From Lineus longissimus (lineage: Eukaryota; Nemertea; Pilidiophora; Heteronemertea; Lineidae): a DNA stretch of 64,000 bases. Under the pieces are notes generated by a model. It did not search any database. It was not told the DNA's origin and worked only from the letters and a program-made list of their open reading frames with translations. This document shows, piece by piece, positions 48,801-60,792 of the stretch; position 1 is the stretch's first letter, and the number at the start of each line of letters is the position of its first letter. Position numbers and translations under genes: made by a program. The DNA is taken from contig NC_088309.1 in assembly GCF_910592395.1 (NCBI RefSeq), forward strand, positions 5,644,501 through 5,708,500, read 5' to 3'.

Positions 48801-51396
48801 TTGCACTCATGTCCCCAGTAGGATTCAAATTTGAATGGTTCGCTGCACAGTCAGGCTTTGATTGCGTCATGTGGGTGTTGAAATGACACGCGTGATGTCG
48901 TCTCCTGACAGACAACAGTTGGAATGATGTCATCAGAAATCGGACGTTGGGACACACTTTTAGCAAAGGAAATATCCACCTGGGATCAAGGTACTTTTTC
49001 CAGACTCGACTCTAGCTAAAACCTCAAAACAGAAACAGGCTTTATTTAGGGCCCAACACATACCTTGTAATTAATGAAGCAGGCTATAGTTTTCACTTCA
49101 AGCATGTTGGTGTCATGCATTCGCAGATCAAGAGCATGTCCATAGGCTTGCTTGTAATGCCTAAAATGAAATTGACACTCTGATAAAAAAAGAGAGCCAA
49201 CAGGTCCAAAGCCTTTTCAGTGGTGGAATCCTACTCACTTGGATTTTCTTCTATGTTGGCTCCCATGGTCATGTGGTTGACTGTCACTAGGCACACAAAC
49301 TGGGGCCTAGTGACTCCATCTGCGGCCAGGGAAGAGACCATGAAATGTCAATAAACTTGGGCACCAATTCGGGCCTACATGTAGTGACTCTGCCTTTGGC
49401 CAGGGAGGTGTCCAAGAAATGTCAATGAACTTGGGCACCAATTATGGGCCCACTGACTCTGTGTTCAGCCAGGGATATGGAGGATATGGTGCATCAGCCA
49501 GTCAAGATTAGATGTACTCACTTTAGTGCAATGTGTGTGTCCTGCTTGAGTTCATTGAGGAATCCTATCTTGAACTGGTGGCGTACATAGAGAAGCTGGT
49601 GTGTGGTCTTGTTTAGGAATTCTTTGTGGGACTTGACCCGTCTGGCTTCAGCGTAGTAGTAACTCTGTGACAGCTCATAGAACGCATTCTCAAGTCTGAA
49701 AAATATTGCATGTGATTAGATACAATGAACTTTTGACAGGTAGATTGCTAGAAGAATTTCAACTTTTAGCTCAAGTTAATTGTCTCACCTGAGGACTCAG
49801 GAAACAATCTTACCTGATTGTGTACCCAAGCAGGTGGTCCGAGTGTGGCAGGACAAACAATGACTTGGCAGATAACTCACACGCACTGCATAGGGAAGCA
49901 GCTCTCTCAGCAGCTATCACATCCTCACCTAAGGCAAAATGCAACAATAGAATGTGGTTCACATTTCATGAACACTTATGAACATTTAAAGGAACAACTT
50001 GGGCATGGGCTTTAGGTTGGTGGTCCTGCTGGAAGTCATTTTCATGAAAAACAACATAATGTCATGTCCTACTTGTCCCTACACTACAGAAGTGATTATA
50101 CGCAAAATTGGAACTTGGTGAGGTGAATAATACCCTGGCCTTGACAACTCATAAAGTAGGTGTAGGTGTAGTCAAGGCCATGACAATTTGAGAGGCCTCT
50201 ACTATTATCTATCTTCTCACCAGGAGGGAGAGGTGTGTTCTTCTGAATGAGCACCACTGCCACTTTCGTTCCACGGCCAACAAGAGTACTCCTAAAAAGA
50301 AACAGTTGAAAAATTATTAGATATTCTCTGATGTCATCACCCCCCCAGAATCAAAATTCTAAACTTCGAGCAATATGCGGGAGGAACTATGGAGAAACTC
50401 GAGATGCACGGAACTTCATAATGCTCGAAATCTAGGGTTTTGATTGTCCAGGATGATCATTTTGAACGCCAAACAAGGTGCGAGGTGTATTCTATGCCAG
50501 ATATTTGCTGAGGACTCTGATGCAAATGACACTGTTATTCAGACAATCGGCGATTGAAATTCATGGCCGTACCTGACAATTTCCACTCTCGTGGCGCACT
50601 CCATCTGCTTCTCTTTCCACATGTGTTCGTCCCAATCAAGGTCGTAGAAGACGACCACCACAGCTGGCATACGCTCCAGATGTTTATGCATCCAGGACGT
50701 CTTTAGGATACCCTTGGGAATGTACCATTCATATGACGTCCTCTGAAAGGGATTGAGGAGAAATATTCTAATTTTATAAGTCCATACAGGTCGTACCAAA
50801 AATCAGTTTTACAGGCCAACAACAGGCACTCGTTTCAGCTGTTTAATGCTTCCATGGAGTTTTTTACCCTTGGGAATATGAGGTCCTCTGAAAGCGATTG
50901 AGAAACAGGACCTGCAATGCCTAATGGGGAGTAGAGGCAACTGGAGTTTAACATATGGTCTTCCAAAAGAATGGCCAAATAATAGAATTTCCTCTGCTGT
51001 TGTGAAGGTTTCTGATCATTGAGAGCAAGACACTATTCTGTCAGTGTCAGTTACCTTTAGGATTAGAATTCAGCAACACTGTATGAATGTTCAATCTAGT
51101 ACTGATAGGAGCATCACCAGGTATTTTTATCGTGCAGTTCAACAAACAGATCCATGATCTCAAATACAAACGAAAATTACTAGTCCTTCACATACCTTTG
51201 ATCTTCCTTTTGGATACTCATGGTCTGCTTCAAAAACACGGAATTTCAGAGGTACCCGATCTTGGCGTCTGTTATTACAAAATGAGTCCCATATGGACTT
51301 ATGTACAGCATTGTAGGTGATGTCCAGGCCTGTCAGTACCACAAGCCCCATAGGACGACAGAGCAATTCCTCAGGGAAGTCACTTGCCCACGACAT
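40455..51396 (-). CDS. TRAPPC11: TRAPPC11, TRAPP III vesicle-tethering complex subunit
   Basis: A cytosolic subunit of the metazoan TRAPP III complex, working at the ER-Golgi and in autophagy and supporting protein N-glycosylation. Twenty-eight coding exons keep one frame, 3348 bases, about 1115 residues; the human protein as I recall is 1133. The start ATG is at 51396-51394, just inside an exon whose acceptor (TTTCAG) lies eight bases upstream of the ATG, so a non-coding first exon exists further upstream. The N-terminus ([20 protein letters not shown], then [10 protein letters not shown]) and the foie gras region ([20 protein letters not shown]) are unmistakable. The C-terminal half is the beta-rich gryzun-type region. 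The last coding exon (40484-40455, KDHEGRVKR) is tentative because its acceptor is weak. Exons are listed in the two segment entries. Confidence 0.95.
46071..51396 (-). CDS. TRAPPC11: TRAPPC11 segment 1: exons 1-15 (foie gras half)
   Basis: Exons: 51396-51196 (coding part), 50742-50573, 50291-50221, 49928-49814, 49695-49522, 49160-49064, 48725-48592, 48463-48322, 48233-48143, 47790-47711, 47499-47421, 47169-47115, 46891-46811, 46592-46528, 46132-46071. The helical solenoid includes [10 protein letters not shown], the [17 protein letters not shown] stretch, [22 protein letters not shown] and [15 protein letters not shown]. Exons 14 and 15 are short; exon 14 is recognised from [20 protein letters not shown]. 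Confidence 0.9.
46180..46410 (+). mobile_element. LINE fragment (C-terminal end of a non-LTR ORF)
   Basis: The translation contains [28 protein letters not shown] and [16 protein letters not shown], the familiar RGRP-x-x-TW-type tail downstream of the reverse transcriptase of non-LTR retrotransposons. No RT domain remains. It lies antisense in the TRAPPC11 intron between exons 14 and 15, about 50 bases from the exon 15 acceptor. Confidence 0.75.
49303..49475 (+). repeat. 70-75 bp tandem repeat, about 2.4 copies
   Basis: Copies begin at 49303, 49371 and 49446 and share GGGCC, TGACTC, GGCCAGGGA and AACTTGGGCACCAATT. It is in the TRAPPC11 intron between exons 5 and 6. Confidence 0.8.
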
Positions 51397-52990
51397 GGTA
51401 ATCTGAAAGGGGTCCTGGCCCGAGTGAAAATACAACTTCAGTTCAAGGCCATATTTCATGTATTTGGGGGAGGGAGGGACCATTCTGGTAACTGGTATTA
51501 CCTGTCCTGACCTGACCTGAGCCTGATCTGAACAGATGCACTAGTTCAGAGGCGACTAGTTATAAGAATTCAAACCTGCAGGCACCACCCCTAGCCCTAG
51601 GCCTAGGGTAGTCCAGCCCGACCTGACCTGGTTTTCAATGTCACCGGCCTCATTTCAGTCCGTTGTTTTTGACAACTCGCAGTTTGCAGGATGTAAGATT
51701 CACCAATGTCTCCAGCCAGCACAGTGAGCTACTGGGCAAGATATCCAAGCGACGACCCCGGGTGGGAGGATCTATGACTTTTGGTTTTTTTTGAGAACCC
51801 CTGTATATCGTGATATTTCCGACTCTCGACCATCATATTACGAACCTTAATTCACTTCTTCCTTCAACCTTCGAAGTCACAAAGAAGAAAGAACACCTAA
51901 ACTACTCTGCCGCAATCACGATAACGGCAAATTGTATATATTCAAGCCAGGGAAAAGGATTTTTTAGACAAATTTTCATTATTTTCGCCCAAACTTTTAA
52001 TTTTCATTTTCGATAACGCGTTGATAAACCTTCGTGGCCTAATTCCATATCGGCCGTGGCGGTGACACTCCACAAATGTCGTTGTGCGTTTGTCCAGCTC
52101 TCGCAAATACTGTCCTCAGCTGCCTGAGCCACCGGGTCGTGGTCAGTGTATATCAAATCGGGCTCGGGGTAAAGATTAGAGCGGGGGGGGGGGGGGAGGG
52201 GAGAGTTGGGATAAAGAATCATGGTCCAATTGAATTGCTATTTATTTATATAATCATAGGCCTATGTGCACTTGCAGTGGTCAAACAATGCAACCGGAAT
52301 CAAGTGGTAAGTTGAATGCATCACATCCAGGTAAGTTCTTACTGACCCGACCACAGAAGCGACCATAGGCCTACGCGATTTTAGGATCAGTAGGCTATTG
52401 CGCAAATTTGGTTCTAAATGGAACTTTTGCTGCTCACTAACAGTGAACACGCTTGGCTTTTATAAGTTGTTTTGTGTTGAAGTTGGTTGCTCCGGATCCG
52501 TACCTTCATGGAAACACGCTCTCATTTGGGATAACCTGTAATCAATAAATGTAATCAATAGCAATATTTCATCGCAGTTGGTGGCCGTATCGGGTCTTCA
52601 CATGGCTCCAACAAATCAAAACCACGTCGGTCAATGTTTATGCGTCTCCTCTTTCATGTCACCAGACAAGGCGAATAAATCCAGGATATCGATAGTGTGA
52701 TTTATTTATTTCCCCGATGGCAGAGCATGCGAAATGATGGGAATCAGTCGCGTGCTGGAATGCTGAAATTCCCAATGAGATCAGTGATTGGTCGCCGGTT
52801 GTGACGTAGGCCCTAACGACGTTAAGTTATCTGCAATTCCCAAACAGCTACATGTATATCAACGAAAATCGGGCCCCCACAAAATGAAATCCGATTTCAT
52901 TATCAGTGTAACTAGTTACATTGAACTGTTTGATTGTATATCGGGGAAAGGGACAAGTGTTCGGACAGCTGTTCTTTGCGGTGGCTAGCC
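51397..52990. promoter_or_regulatory. Divergent interval TRAPPC11 / secreted-protein gene
   Basis: The interval must hold the TRAPPC11 non-coding first exon and both promoters. A G-rich tract at 52183-52200 is the only sharp landmark. ORFs here look random. No transcription start can be fixed. Confidence 0.4.
52183..52200 (+). repeat. Poly-G tract
   Basis: Eighteen bases, all G except one A, followed by more purine-rich sequence. It is in the putative promoter interval of TRAPPC11, like the tract upstream of GCN1. Confidence 0.85.
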
Positions 52991-53165
52991 ATGTTGGTAA
53001 AGTTACTGTGCCTGGCTTGTCTCTTGGTGACCTGCGCTCCCACAAAGTTTGACCGAGGTGCAATAAAAGATGTCCTTCACGCCATTCAGAAAGTTCTTGA
53101 CTTCTTCCAAAGTGACGCCAAGGATATCAACGTAGACGGACTCTTTGGAATACGCGTGGCTCAAG
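52991..53165 (+). CDS. First exon of a secreted protein, unrecognised
   Basis: ATG at 52991 opens a clear signal peptide (MLVKLLCLACLLVTCAPT) followed by an amphipathic stretch IKDVLHAIQKVLDFFQSDAK and NVDGLFGIRVAQ. A strong donor (CAAG|GTAAGA) ends the exon at 53165 in phase 1. I do not recognise the family and could not find the next exon. Read unspliced, the ORF ends after 69 residues (53200), so a short secreted peptide is the alternative. It is head-to-head with TRAPPC11. Confidence 0.55.
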
Positions 53166-56100
53166 GTAAGAAGAATCGCTCATCAGATTGTGATCATTAG
53201 CATCGATTTTTTTCACTTATTAACTTCTTTTCTCATGTCCATAGAGAAAAAAACTGGATATACATTTTTATGATATCAGAATGGAACCTTTTAACATGGG
53301 TTTTCTTCCATTTGTCCTGGGTTCCTTTCTAACTGGTTTTCTTTTACTACTGCCATTACACTGTGTACAAGCGCGCCATAAGCCCCTGCTATATATCAAC
53401 AAGAAGAGCATTCCAATGTCCAAATTCTCGGTTGTAATGTGGACATAGTGCACAAGCTAGAAGGACAACTTATTATTTTAGGCCCAATCGGAATCGGTTG
53501 CATGTAACTTACTTGTTGTGTTATAACACGCAGGAAGATCCGTGCGCGATATATATATCGCGTACGAATGAAATATTTTTGTCTTTGATCGAACACCGGG
53601 GAATTGACCACGCTAGATAGCAAAGATGGTCAATGGCTGCTTCCTTCCCGTTATATAGCAAGTACCCCATTGAAGGGCTAAATACTCTTTTCAATCATAG
53701 CTATTGACTTTCCCATGGCATTTTTGCCATGCCGAATTACCGGCAGTGAATGCGGTCAATCCTAAAGTCAAGGATTGAGACATACCTGTATACGCACAAC
53801 GACGGTAGATCGGCATGATGGCATTGATTATCGTATCGACTGCAGCTCTTGATAAGGACACATATACTTTATATATGTATAGGAAACTCACAAGCGGTAT
53901 TCGCTCAGTCAAAACGGTTTCACAATAAAATGGTTACAGATCTCGAGAAGTAACGTAAATTAAATATGGACATGACAAACATGATATTTAGATACTTTAA
54001 AATAGGACTCCTTGGTTGTTTTTTTTCTGATACCTCTTGACCCCTAGCCGAGAGACCGAGCCACTAAAGCCATGAGTGGCCACTCAGTTTTTGGAGGGAG
54101 CAATAAATCTCGCTCCAAAAAAACTGTCGTATCTTGTACATCATCTGCAGAAGAATGTTAAATTATGAAGAAACTAAGTAGCAAAAGTACATATCGTTTT
54201 TCTTGACACGTAGTATAATGACACCGTCGGCTAGAAATGCGAGCAGGAACTGTATCCACCAGGTGGATATTTCGGAATCAGCTCAGGAAGTCTGCACACA
54301 TGGTAAAAGAATTTTAAGTGGTCAGCATTTCCATAAACACAGTTTTCCTTTTAGTGTTTCAGCTATCTGACCACAACATCTAATTTATCTGAGGTTTCTC
54401 GAGCATTGCTTGTAAATATTTCATTTCGGTACGACTGGCTAAGTTCAGATATTGAGTTTATTCTCGGGAATGGTCTTTTCCATGCAGATGGCCTACATGT
54501 AGTTTCCCCTATCCTGAACCTCATGGTCTATACTCCCTTTAAACGAGGCCGGGGTAAGCCTATATCTTGATGAGAATTGAGATGCAAAAACCTTGGCGGT
54601 CAAGGCGATTTTACCCTCCTATAGCACAAGACCTGATATACTGCTTTGAGAGCGCAGTCGCCCGCACCAAAGCCTTGTCAACTGCAGGGGCAACTGTGGT
54701 TCATCTGTGTTTTTGATTTATCCTACGTTTCTATCGCGACTTATCCGCGCGGTGTAACCAACATGATAGAGAATTGCCGTTATCTGACCAAAACATCTGC
54801 GAATGAAGGATTATCGGGGAGCAAAGGTGTATCACTGTTTTGTCCATTGCAATTGTCAGTAAAAAAAACAAGGGATTACTCTGCCTCTGAGACAGATGGT
54901 CAAAGTCATGGCATCTTTTTTGTTATCCCGATGATTTGGATCCCTGGATTGGTAATTACAATATTGCAGTGGAACAGTTGGTTTGATCATGGACGATCAC
55001 ATGTTCGCTCATGGCACTAACTGACAATGACTGAGCCTCGCGTCCGGAATTAAAGGTCATTATTGAATTATTGAGGGTTAGGATACATGGCGGAAAACGC
55101 AGTGGCGAGGTCCGAACGGCTAGTCTCAATATGTACATAAATCCAACGGATCCTGACTGATATATCCGTATGTGGTGAACCAAAACGCAGTTACTCGGCA
55201 TGTGATAGACGATTTGTCCGGCGATTTATACGGACCTAAATACTTGGCTCATATACGTTCGAAGTACGTTTGTAAGGCTAAACTGCCTAATGAAACCCGG
55301 CAGTGAAACATGCCTAATGTCAAAAAATGTAACCGCGCCAATCGCCACATTCCACAATGAAGTAAAAAGAAGTAACGTTCATTACCCGTGCTTCATTTAC
55401 TTCACAATGTGACAAATGTTGACAACACTTTCCGACTTTCCGCTGTGAATAGCCAATATACGGCAATTCGTAGTGGATGCTGATCCCTTTATTAACTATG
55501 CAAAGGTCTTTACAGTTAGCTGACATCCCTGTGTCACATTTAATCACACCCACCAGCAACGGTTATCGCGGAACATGTTCATCAAATGAAAAGAAAAAGA
55601 AAAAATTACGACGACGATTCTCACTCTCGGTTCAGTGTCCAGAAACGAAGTTTACGTAACATTCAATCTTTCAACCAATCCACAAAATCAACTACATGTA
55701 CTACTGTATAGTCCATTCGAAAATGTTACATAATATTTCGGCGGCGTTTTTTGGACTGTCGAGTGCGAACTACAGGTACTACTGAGAATATCTCGAACTT
55801 CAAGGTATTTAATATCAAAATGGGCCAACCGCTGAAGACCAAGCGGTCAAAATCTATTTGCCAGCAAAACTCATTTTCGCCATAAACTCACTACAATAAG
55901 TTGGAAATAAAATTGATTACATGTACATGTATGTCAACTTGTTATCATCAATATAAAATCATTACACAGTTATCTCAAGTTTGGTTGAGCGCGGTGGTGA
56001 TTATATTGATTAACATATGGTTATTCTCCCGCCCTGTGATAAGTATCTACTTCTTTTTTCCTTCATTAATAGCTTTGGGACCATCTCAAAAGACAGTGAA

Positions 56101-59100
56101 CCACATCATGACCGGTCATTTCATCTCATCACTTTTTGGTTTCAACGGAAAAAAAGAGGCACGACACGCGCAGTGTTCAACAGTGTAGACATGTTTAAGT
56201 CTGGTGGGGGCACACAGTATGAACCGGACCCCAATTATTATAGGTTTTCGTAACGATAAAGCCAAATGATATCTCTATAAACTCTTAGAAATAAATGTTT
56301 TTCAGCATGTAGGGAGGCTTTACAGAAAAATTAAAAATCTTTAGATGATTTTCACAATCACAAAAGCCATCTGCGGTTTTTCATTTTACCAAAAAACCTC
56401 ACAGTGACCGGGTACATTCATGTATTTGTGCATCCTGGCACCGCAGTAGTGGTTTTCAATATACAGTGTACTACGCCTCTCGATATCAGTTTTATTTTGT
56501 ATACGAGGTAGGAGTATCAATAGCCTGAATCTCAGGATAATATTTGTGTTGGCCGATCATAGACGCTCAAAAACCTTTATTTCTAAGAGTGTATCACATC
56601 CCAAATGCCTTGGTCACAGCGATTCCGGTCAGACTGTGTCATTAATGGCCGCTTAATTATGAATTACAGGAAGTGCAGAGGTGTGGTGTCGAGAGATCTT
56701 CCATTCCCTTGAGGATGCAGGGGCACGGAAAGGGGGAAATATTGGATCAATTTATTCGTCCATGCCGGAATTCCTTAGGCTTCCGATGCGGCTTGATTTC
56801 GTCCGGAGTGTATAGAATTCTTGTGGATATTAAGTGGTTATAGGGCCTCATCGTATTTGTTGGCAGAATACATGTAAATGGAGTGAACAGAATCTGGTTG
56901 AACGTAATAGAATAACGCCTAATTGTCACCAGAAGCTTTTCTAGATTGAGTAGCCTGAGAAGCGAGCGATAATGTCAATTCAACCTATAGAATCAGCACG
57001 AGACCTCATTTCCCGAAGGCATTTCTCATTGACTTAGTTCCTGCCCGCCGGACCAACAGAAATGCTAAAATTTTGCATCAAAATCAAAATCAGATGGATC
57101 GAAAGTGCTCACATCTTTGGTCAGTGATCCAATAAAAACAGCAGAGAATTCAAGTGTTTTAAGTAACTGTAATTAGGATGAAACAAAAAATCCGCGACCA
57201 ATTTCAAGCAATTAAACCTCCATTGCCCTTGTCGATGCTGCTTAAAAAGTGCAAAAGGAAAAGGTAAACCGAACTCTCTTCCTTTTAGAAATGTAAAGTG
57301 AAAAAAGAGAGTCAAAGAGAACAAAAGGTTGCCCCCAAGGAAGCACGTTTTAAGAACGCCGAGATGGCTTTTTTACCTTGCAAACCATCCACGTCCTTTC
57401 CTTCCAATGGTCTTGTTGTTGATTGCTCCGTGGGCTGTTTCTTCGGCAAAAACGCGTGACTGAGTTTCTCCGCTGAATTGCCTTGCACCGTAAGATGATA
57501 TTGAGAATCCAACTCGGTCTATTAGTCGCATTTTTTCTGGGTGGTTATTGGACCAAGGGTTACCTAAGAGACTCGAACAACATTAACAAAATCCAGCACG
57601 CAGTCAGCAGGTATTTCTTGAGAAGGCTCTTCTGGCTTGCTCCTTTTCATTCGTAGTTCGCGTGACATCTACTTCATACGAATGTGCTTCACGAACCCAC
57701 CCACAAGATCATTAAATTTGTTAAAACTGTAACTAGGAGGATTGCAGGCTTGCGGAATATGATATGAATGGTATCAGCGTTTTCAACTTCTTACGTCCTT
57801 TATTCTCCACCAAACTACCTCAGTCGGTTATTCAAATCTACGATCCGTAAGGAGTTGTAATTATACAGCTAAGGTAACATTCGCATGTAATTAAACTGAG
57901 TTCTTTTTACAATTGATTCTGGTTTGGAATGGATGCCAGGTATAAATGCATCGGAAAAAGACACCAGCCTCCCTGCGAGATGTCGTGATATTTGGTTGGT
58001 CGATCGCTCCATTAACCTGAGTCTTTCAAATAGATTTATTTGGCTCTGGTCCAACCCTGCGTCAGGAAATTGGCTGAGACGACCCGCTCAACTCCTGCGC
58101 ACTCCTGCATTTTGATGACGTCGTTCCGTGACTGCCATCACCGGCCGACATTTTATTTGTCGTCTTCCACACGCGTGGCTTAAAACAATCAATGGTTCTG
58201 ACATCATCACAAGCAAAATTCAATGTTTACCAAATTTTCGACTGTAGTCAATCTGACAATACTAATTTTCTGTCAGGTCGGTAAAATTCCGGAGAAAACT
58301 GATACAGCTTGTGCAGTATATTATCATTCATGCCAATATCGGGGGACGATCCAGTGAATTATAACCCGTCATCAATGTTTATGTGATACTAAGTGTCAAC
58401 CGCACGTAATTAGCCGATAAAATGTTATATAATGAATTGTTACATGTAGGATGGGTCATCAGCATTATGTGTACACTGATACATTGTCGACATCGCGTGG
58501 TGCAGATACTTACACAAATTTGACTTGATATGTTAACTGCTCAAGTTTACTTCTCATCGGGATGTAAGGGTTGACCCCAGGCACCACCATTTCGGTTAGG
58601 ACTTGAAATCATAAAGCAATTAGAACTCTGTCAGAACGAAGTAAATGCCAATTTCAATCCTTGGGTGGGACATTGTTGTTTGTTTTCAAGAGAACAGCCT
58701 CCTAGGTTTTGAATGGGCATTCACATCATATTGAAGGAGATCTAATTGATATAGGATTTCAAGTTGGAGTCAATTGGTGGTATTATGGTCAACCCTTAAA
58801 GCAGAAGCCTATACTTCTATCTAGGATTAAAAGTGAACTTTTTTCCGTCTGGCGGTGCTGAAGTGTAGTCTTAATTCCAGTGAGGATTGAGCTGGCAGAT
58901 TGCACCAGATGTCTTTCTTCCAATAAGGATTGACGTAAAGGTCTCGCTTCCCCACGACCAGGATTAATAAGGAGACGGAATTTACCACCACGACTGATGG
59001 AGACGCCTTTCATTCGGACAGGGTTACACTGCACTACCACTGGATAGATCCGCAAGGTGGAGGTCCCCCGAAAGATATTTGATAACATTGATTCTAAGGA

Positions 59101-59255
59101 ACTGCGTGCATGGTTCACCGGTCAAACCTGACTCTGAAGTGTGGTCTATACGTGTATGTCGCTTCCGACGGAAATCAGTGCTCCAGCTGACAAGAGACAC
59201 TACTGGTCTCGGACTACTGCGGCCTAGTCTTCGTTTATTCATGATACAAAGGACA
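53166..59255. other. Gene-poor interval before the GPCR
   Basis: Six kilobases without exons I can support. Contents: probable intron or downstream part of the secreted-protein gene, a hairpin at about 54087-54125 (CAGTTTTTGGAG pairing with CTCCAAAAAAACTG), and a MITE at 58566-58797. The 124-codon ORF at 54646-55020 has no recognisable domain. Confidence 0.5.
58566..58797. mobile_element. Foldback MITE, copy 2 (AGGGTTGACC family)
   Basis: Begins AAGGGTTGACCCCAGGC and ends TATGGTCAACCCTT, with TA on both outer sides, consistent with a TA target duplication of the Tc1/mariner type. Internal words CAATTAGAACT, AAATGCCAATT and GGATTTCAAGTT are shared with the copy at 10123-10303. Confidence 0.7.
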
Positions 59256-60395
59256 ATGAATAAAACATCCAATTTTCTGCTGAACATAACAGGGGCCACC
59301 TACTTCCCGCAAATCATTTTTTTGGTGACAGCCTATCACATCATCGCCAACGTCATAGCTGGAGTCGAGAATATGTTACTCCTGTATGTGGTGTACCGAT
59401 CTAAAAAACTCCACACTCCTAGTATGTTTTATGTAGCCAGTGTAGCCTGTGGGGATTCCATATTTGCTCTTCTCGTCTCGCCATTATCAATTTCCTCCTG
59501 GATAACAGGGAAGTGGGTCGGCGGCACGTGGACATGTCAAGCCTACGGATTCCTGACGTATGTCATAGCAGCTCAGTCACTCATCACTTATACCCTTATC
59601 AGCAGGGATCGTTACACAGCTTGCTGTTTGCCTCTCAGCTATAAAACGTCGTGGATTTACAGAAGATACAAGCTGGTAATACTCGCGAGTTGGATATATT
59701 CCTTGGCGATTTCATGTCCGCCATTGTTTGGTTGGAACGGTCATGTCCTTGACCCCTCCACCGGGATTTGCGAGTTGGATTGGGTTGTCGGAAGGACATT
59801 TGGTTTTGCCTTCTGGTATACTGTTTTCATTGGTGTCCTTTTTTACTACCCGTGCACGATTATAACTACAGTATTTTATGTGCGGCTTGTACGTGGAGCC
59901 ATGAGGGTGCATCCTGGTATTTCGAACTCGGCGAGTGCACACGGACTCAAGCGGCAGAAAGATATAGCTCGAACTGTAGGGATCGTCACCACAGTATTCA
60001 ATATAGCCTACGCCTTCTATGTATTTGTCCGAATAACTGAATCCAGAATTCCAGTAGAAATTGTGGATCTGCAACTGTTCAGTATACTGAAACTTGCCAG
60101 TTCACTGGTGTTTACCACCCAACAGTTCCTGAACCCCTTGATTTATGGCTTGTTGAATAAACAATTTAGGACCGCACTTGTGACATTGATGAAACGCAAC
60201 TGCCCGCATGCGGCTGTCTGCTGTCGTAGAGGCCCTAAAGATCCAGTTGGTAGTTCCTCACCAGGAGCCAACAATACATCTTCGACCACAGAGTCAGGGA
60301 GCATAGAATATAGGTTATCCCAGGATGATCGTATTCAAGGTGCAAGCGAGAGGGGAGTTAGCGGTTACATGTTCACCTTGACTATTGAACTTTAA
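59256..60395 (+). CDS. Rhodopsin-class GPCR, opsin-like but without the retinal lysine
   Basis: Intronless, 379 residues from the ATG at 59256; an upstream in-frame ATG at 59079 would add 59 residues that look non-coding. Residue landmarks from 59256: N-glycosylation sites at 2 and 10; N39 (1.50); D67 (2.50); C94 (3.25); DRY at 118-120; W146 (4.50); ECL2 DPSTGICELDW with C172; P199 (5.50); TM6 FNIAYAF at 248-254 in place of FxxCWxP; NPLIY at 293-297; NKQFR at 301-305. The ECL2 pattern and the NKQFR start of helix 8 are opsin-like. The residue at the Schiff-base position, six before N293, is Thr287. It is a plasma-membrane receptor with unknown ligand. The alternative is a non-opsin amine- or melatonin-type receptor. 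Confidence 0.8.
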   Translation: MNKTSNFLLNITGATYFPQIIFLVTAYHIIANVIAGVENMLLLYVVYRSKKLHTPSMFYVASVACGDSIFALLVSPLSISSWITGKWVGGTWTCQAYGFLTYVIAAQSLITYTLISRDRYTACCLPLSYKTSWIYRRYKLVILASWIYSLAISCPPLFGWNGHVLDPSTGICELDWVVGRTFGFAFWYTVFIGVLFYYPCTIITTVFYVRLVRGAMRVHPGISNSASAHGLKRQKDIARTVGIVTTVFNIAYAFYVFVRITESRIPVEIVDLQLFSILKLASSLVFTTQQFLNPLIYGLLNKQFRTALVTLMKRNCPHAAVCCRRGPKDPVGSSSPGANNTSSTTESGSIEYRLSQDDRIQGASERGVSGYMFTLTIEL

Positions 60396-60786
60396 CTGTT
60401 ATTATGTTCAAGAAAATACTGCAGTTTAGTGTTGTACCGTATCCGTCAAAATATCAAGGGAAGAGGAATAGGGATGAAGAGACTAGATGCAAGGGCAATA
60501 CCCAATAGGTGGAGTTCAACAAAATGTGGAGTTCTTCGTTATGCCTTTTTACATGTCCGGAAGGTTCAGCTCAAGAACTTCTGTAACTCGTTTTTCTAAA
60601 GTCCCTGCCATAAAATACCTGATCGTTGTCATAATATATCTTCCTACCGAGTAATTTCATTGAACATTGATAAAGATTGAATGATAGTATCTTATAGAGT
60701 GAGCCCCCTTAAGGTAGTAATATGCCAACCTCATCAAATCAGTTCTCTACGTAAAGAGGGTATTGCACGCCACTTGATTTAGGGCC

Positions 60787-60792
60787 AATAAA
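60787..60792 (+). promoter_or_regulatory. Candidate polyadenylation signal of the GPCR gene
   Basis: AATAAA about 390 bases after the GPCR stop codon. Confidence 0.35.

Noticed and set aside
53163-53171. Gly-Lys-Lys amidation site as proof of a neuropeptide
   Set aside because: The bases are a consensus splice donor (AAG|GTAAGA), which often mimics this signal; it is kept only as an alternative reading.
54646-55020. 124-codon plus-strand ORF
   Set aside because: No signal peptide, domain or membrane pattern is recognisable, codon use looks random, and there is no supporting splice structure.
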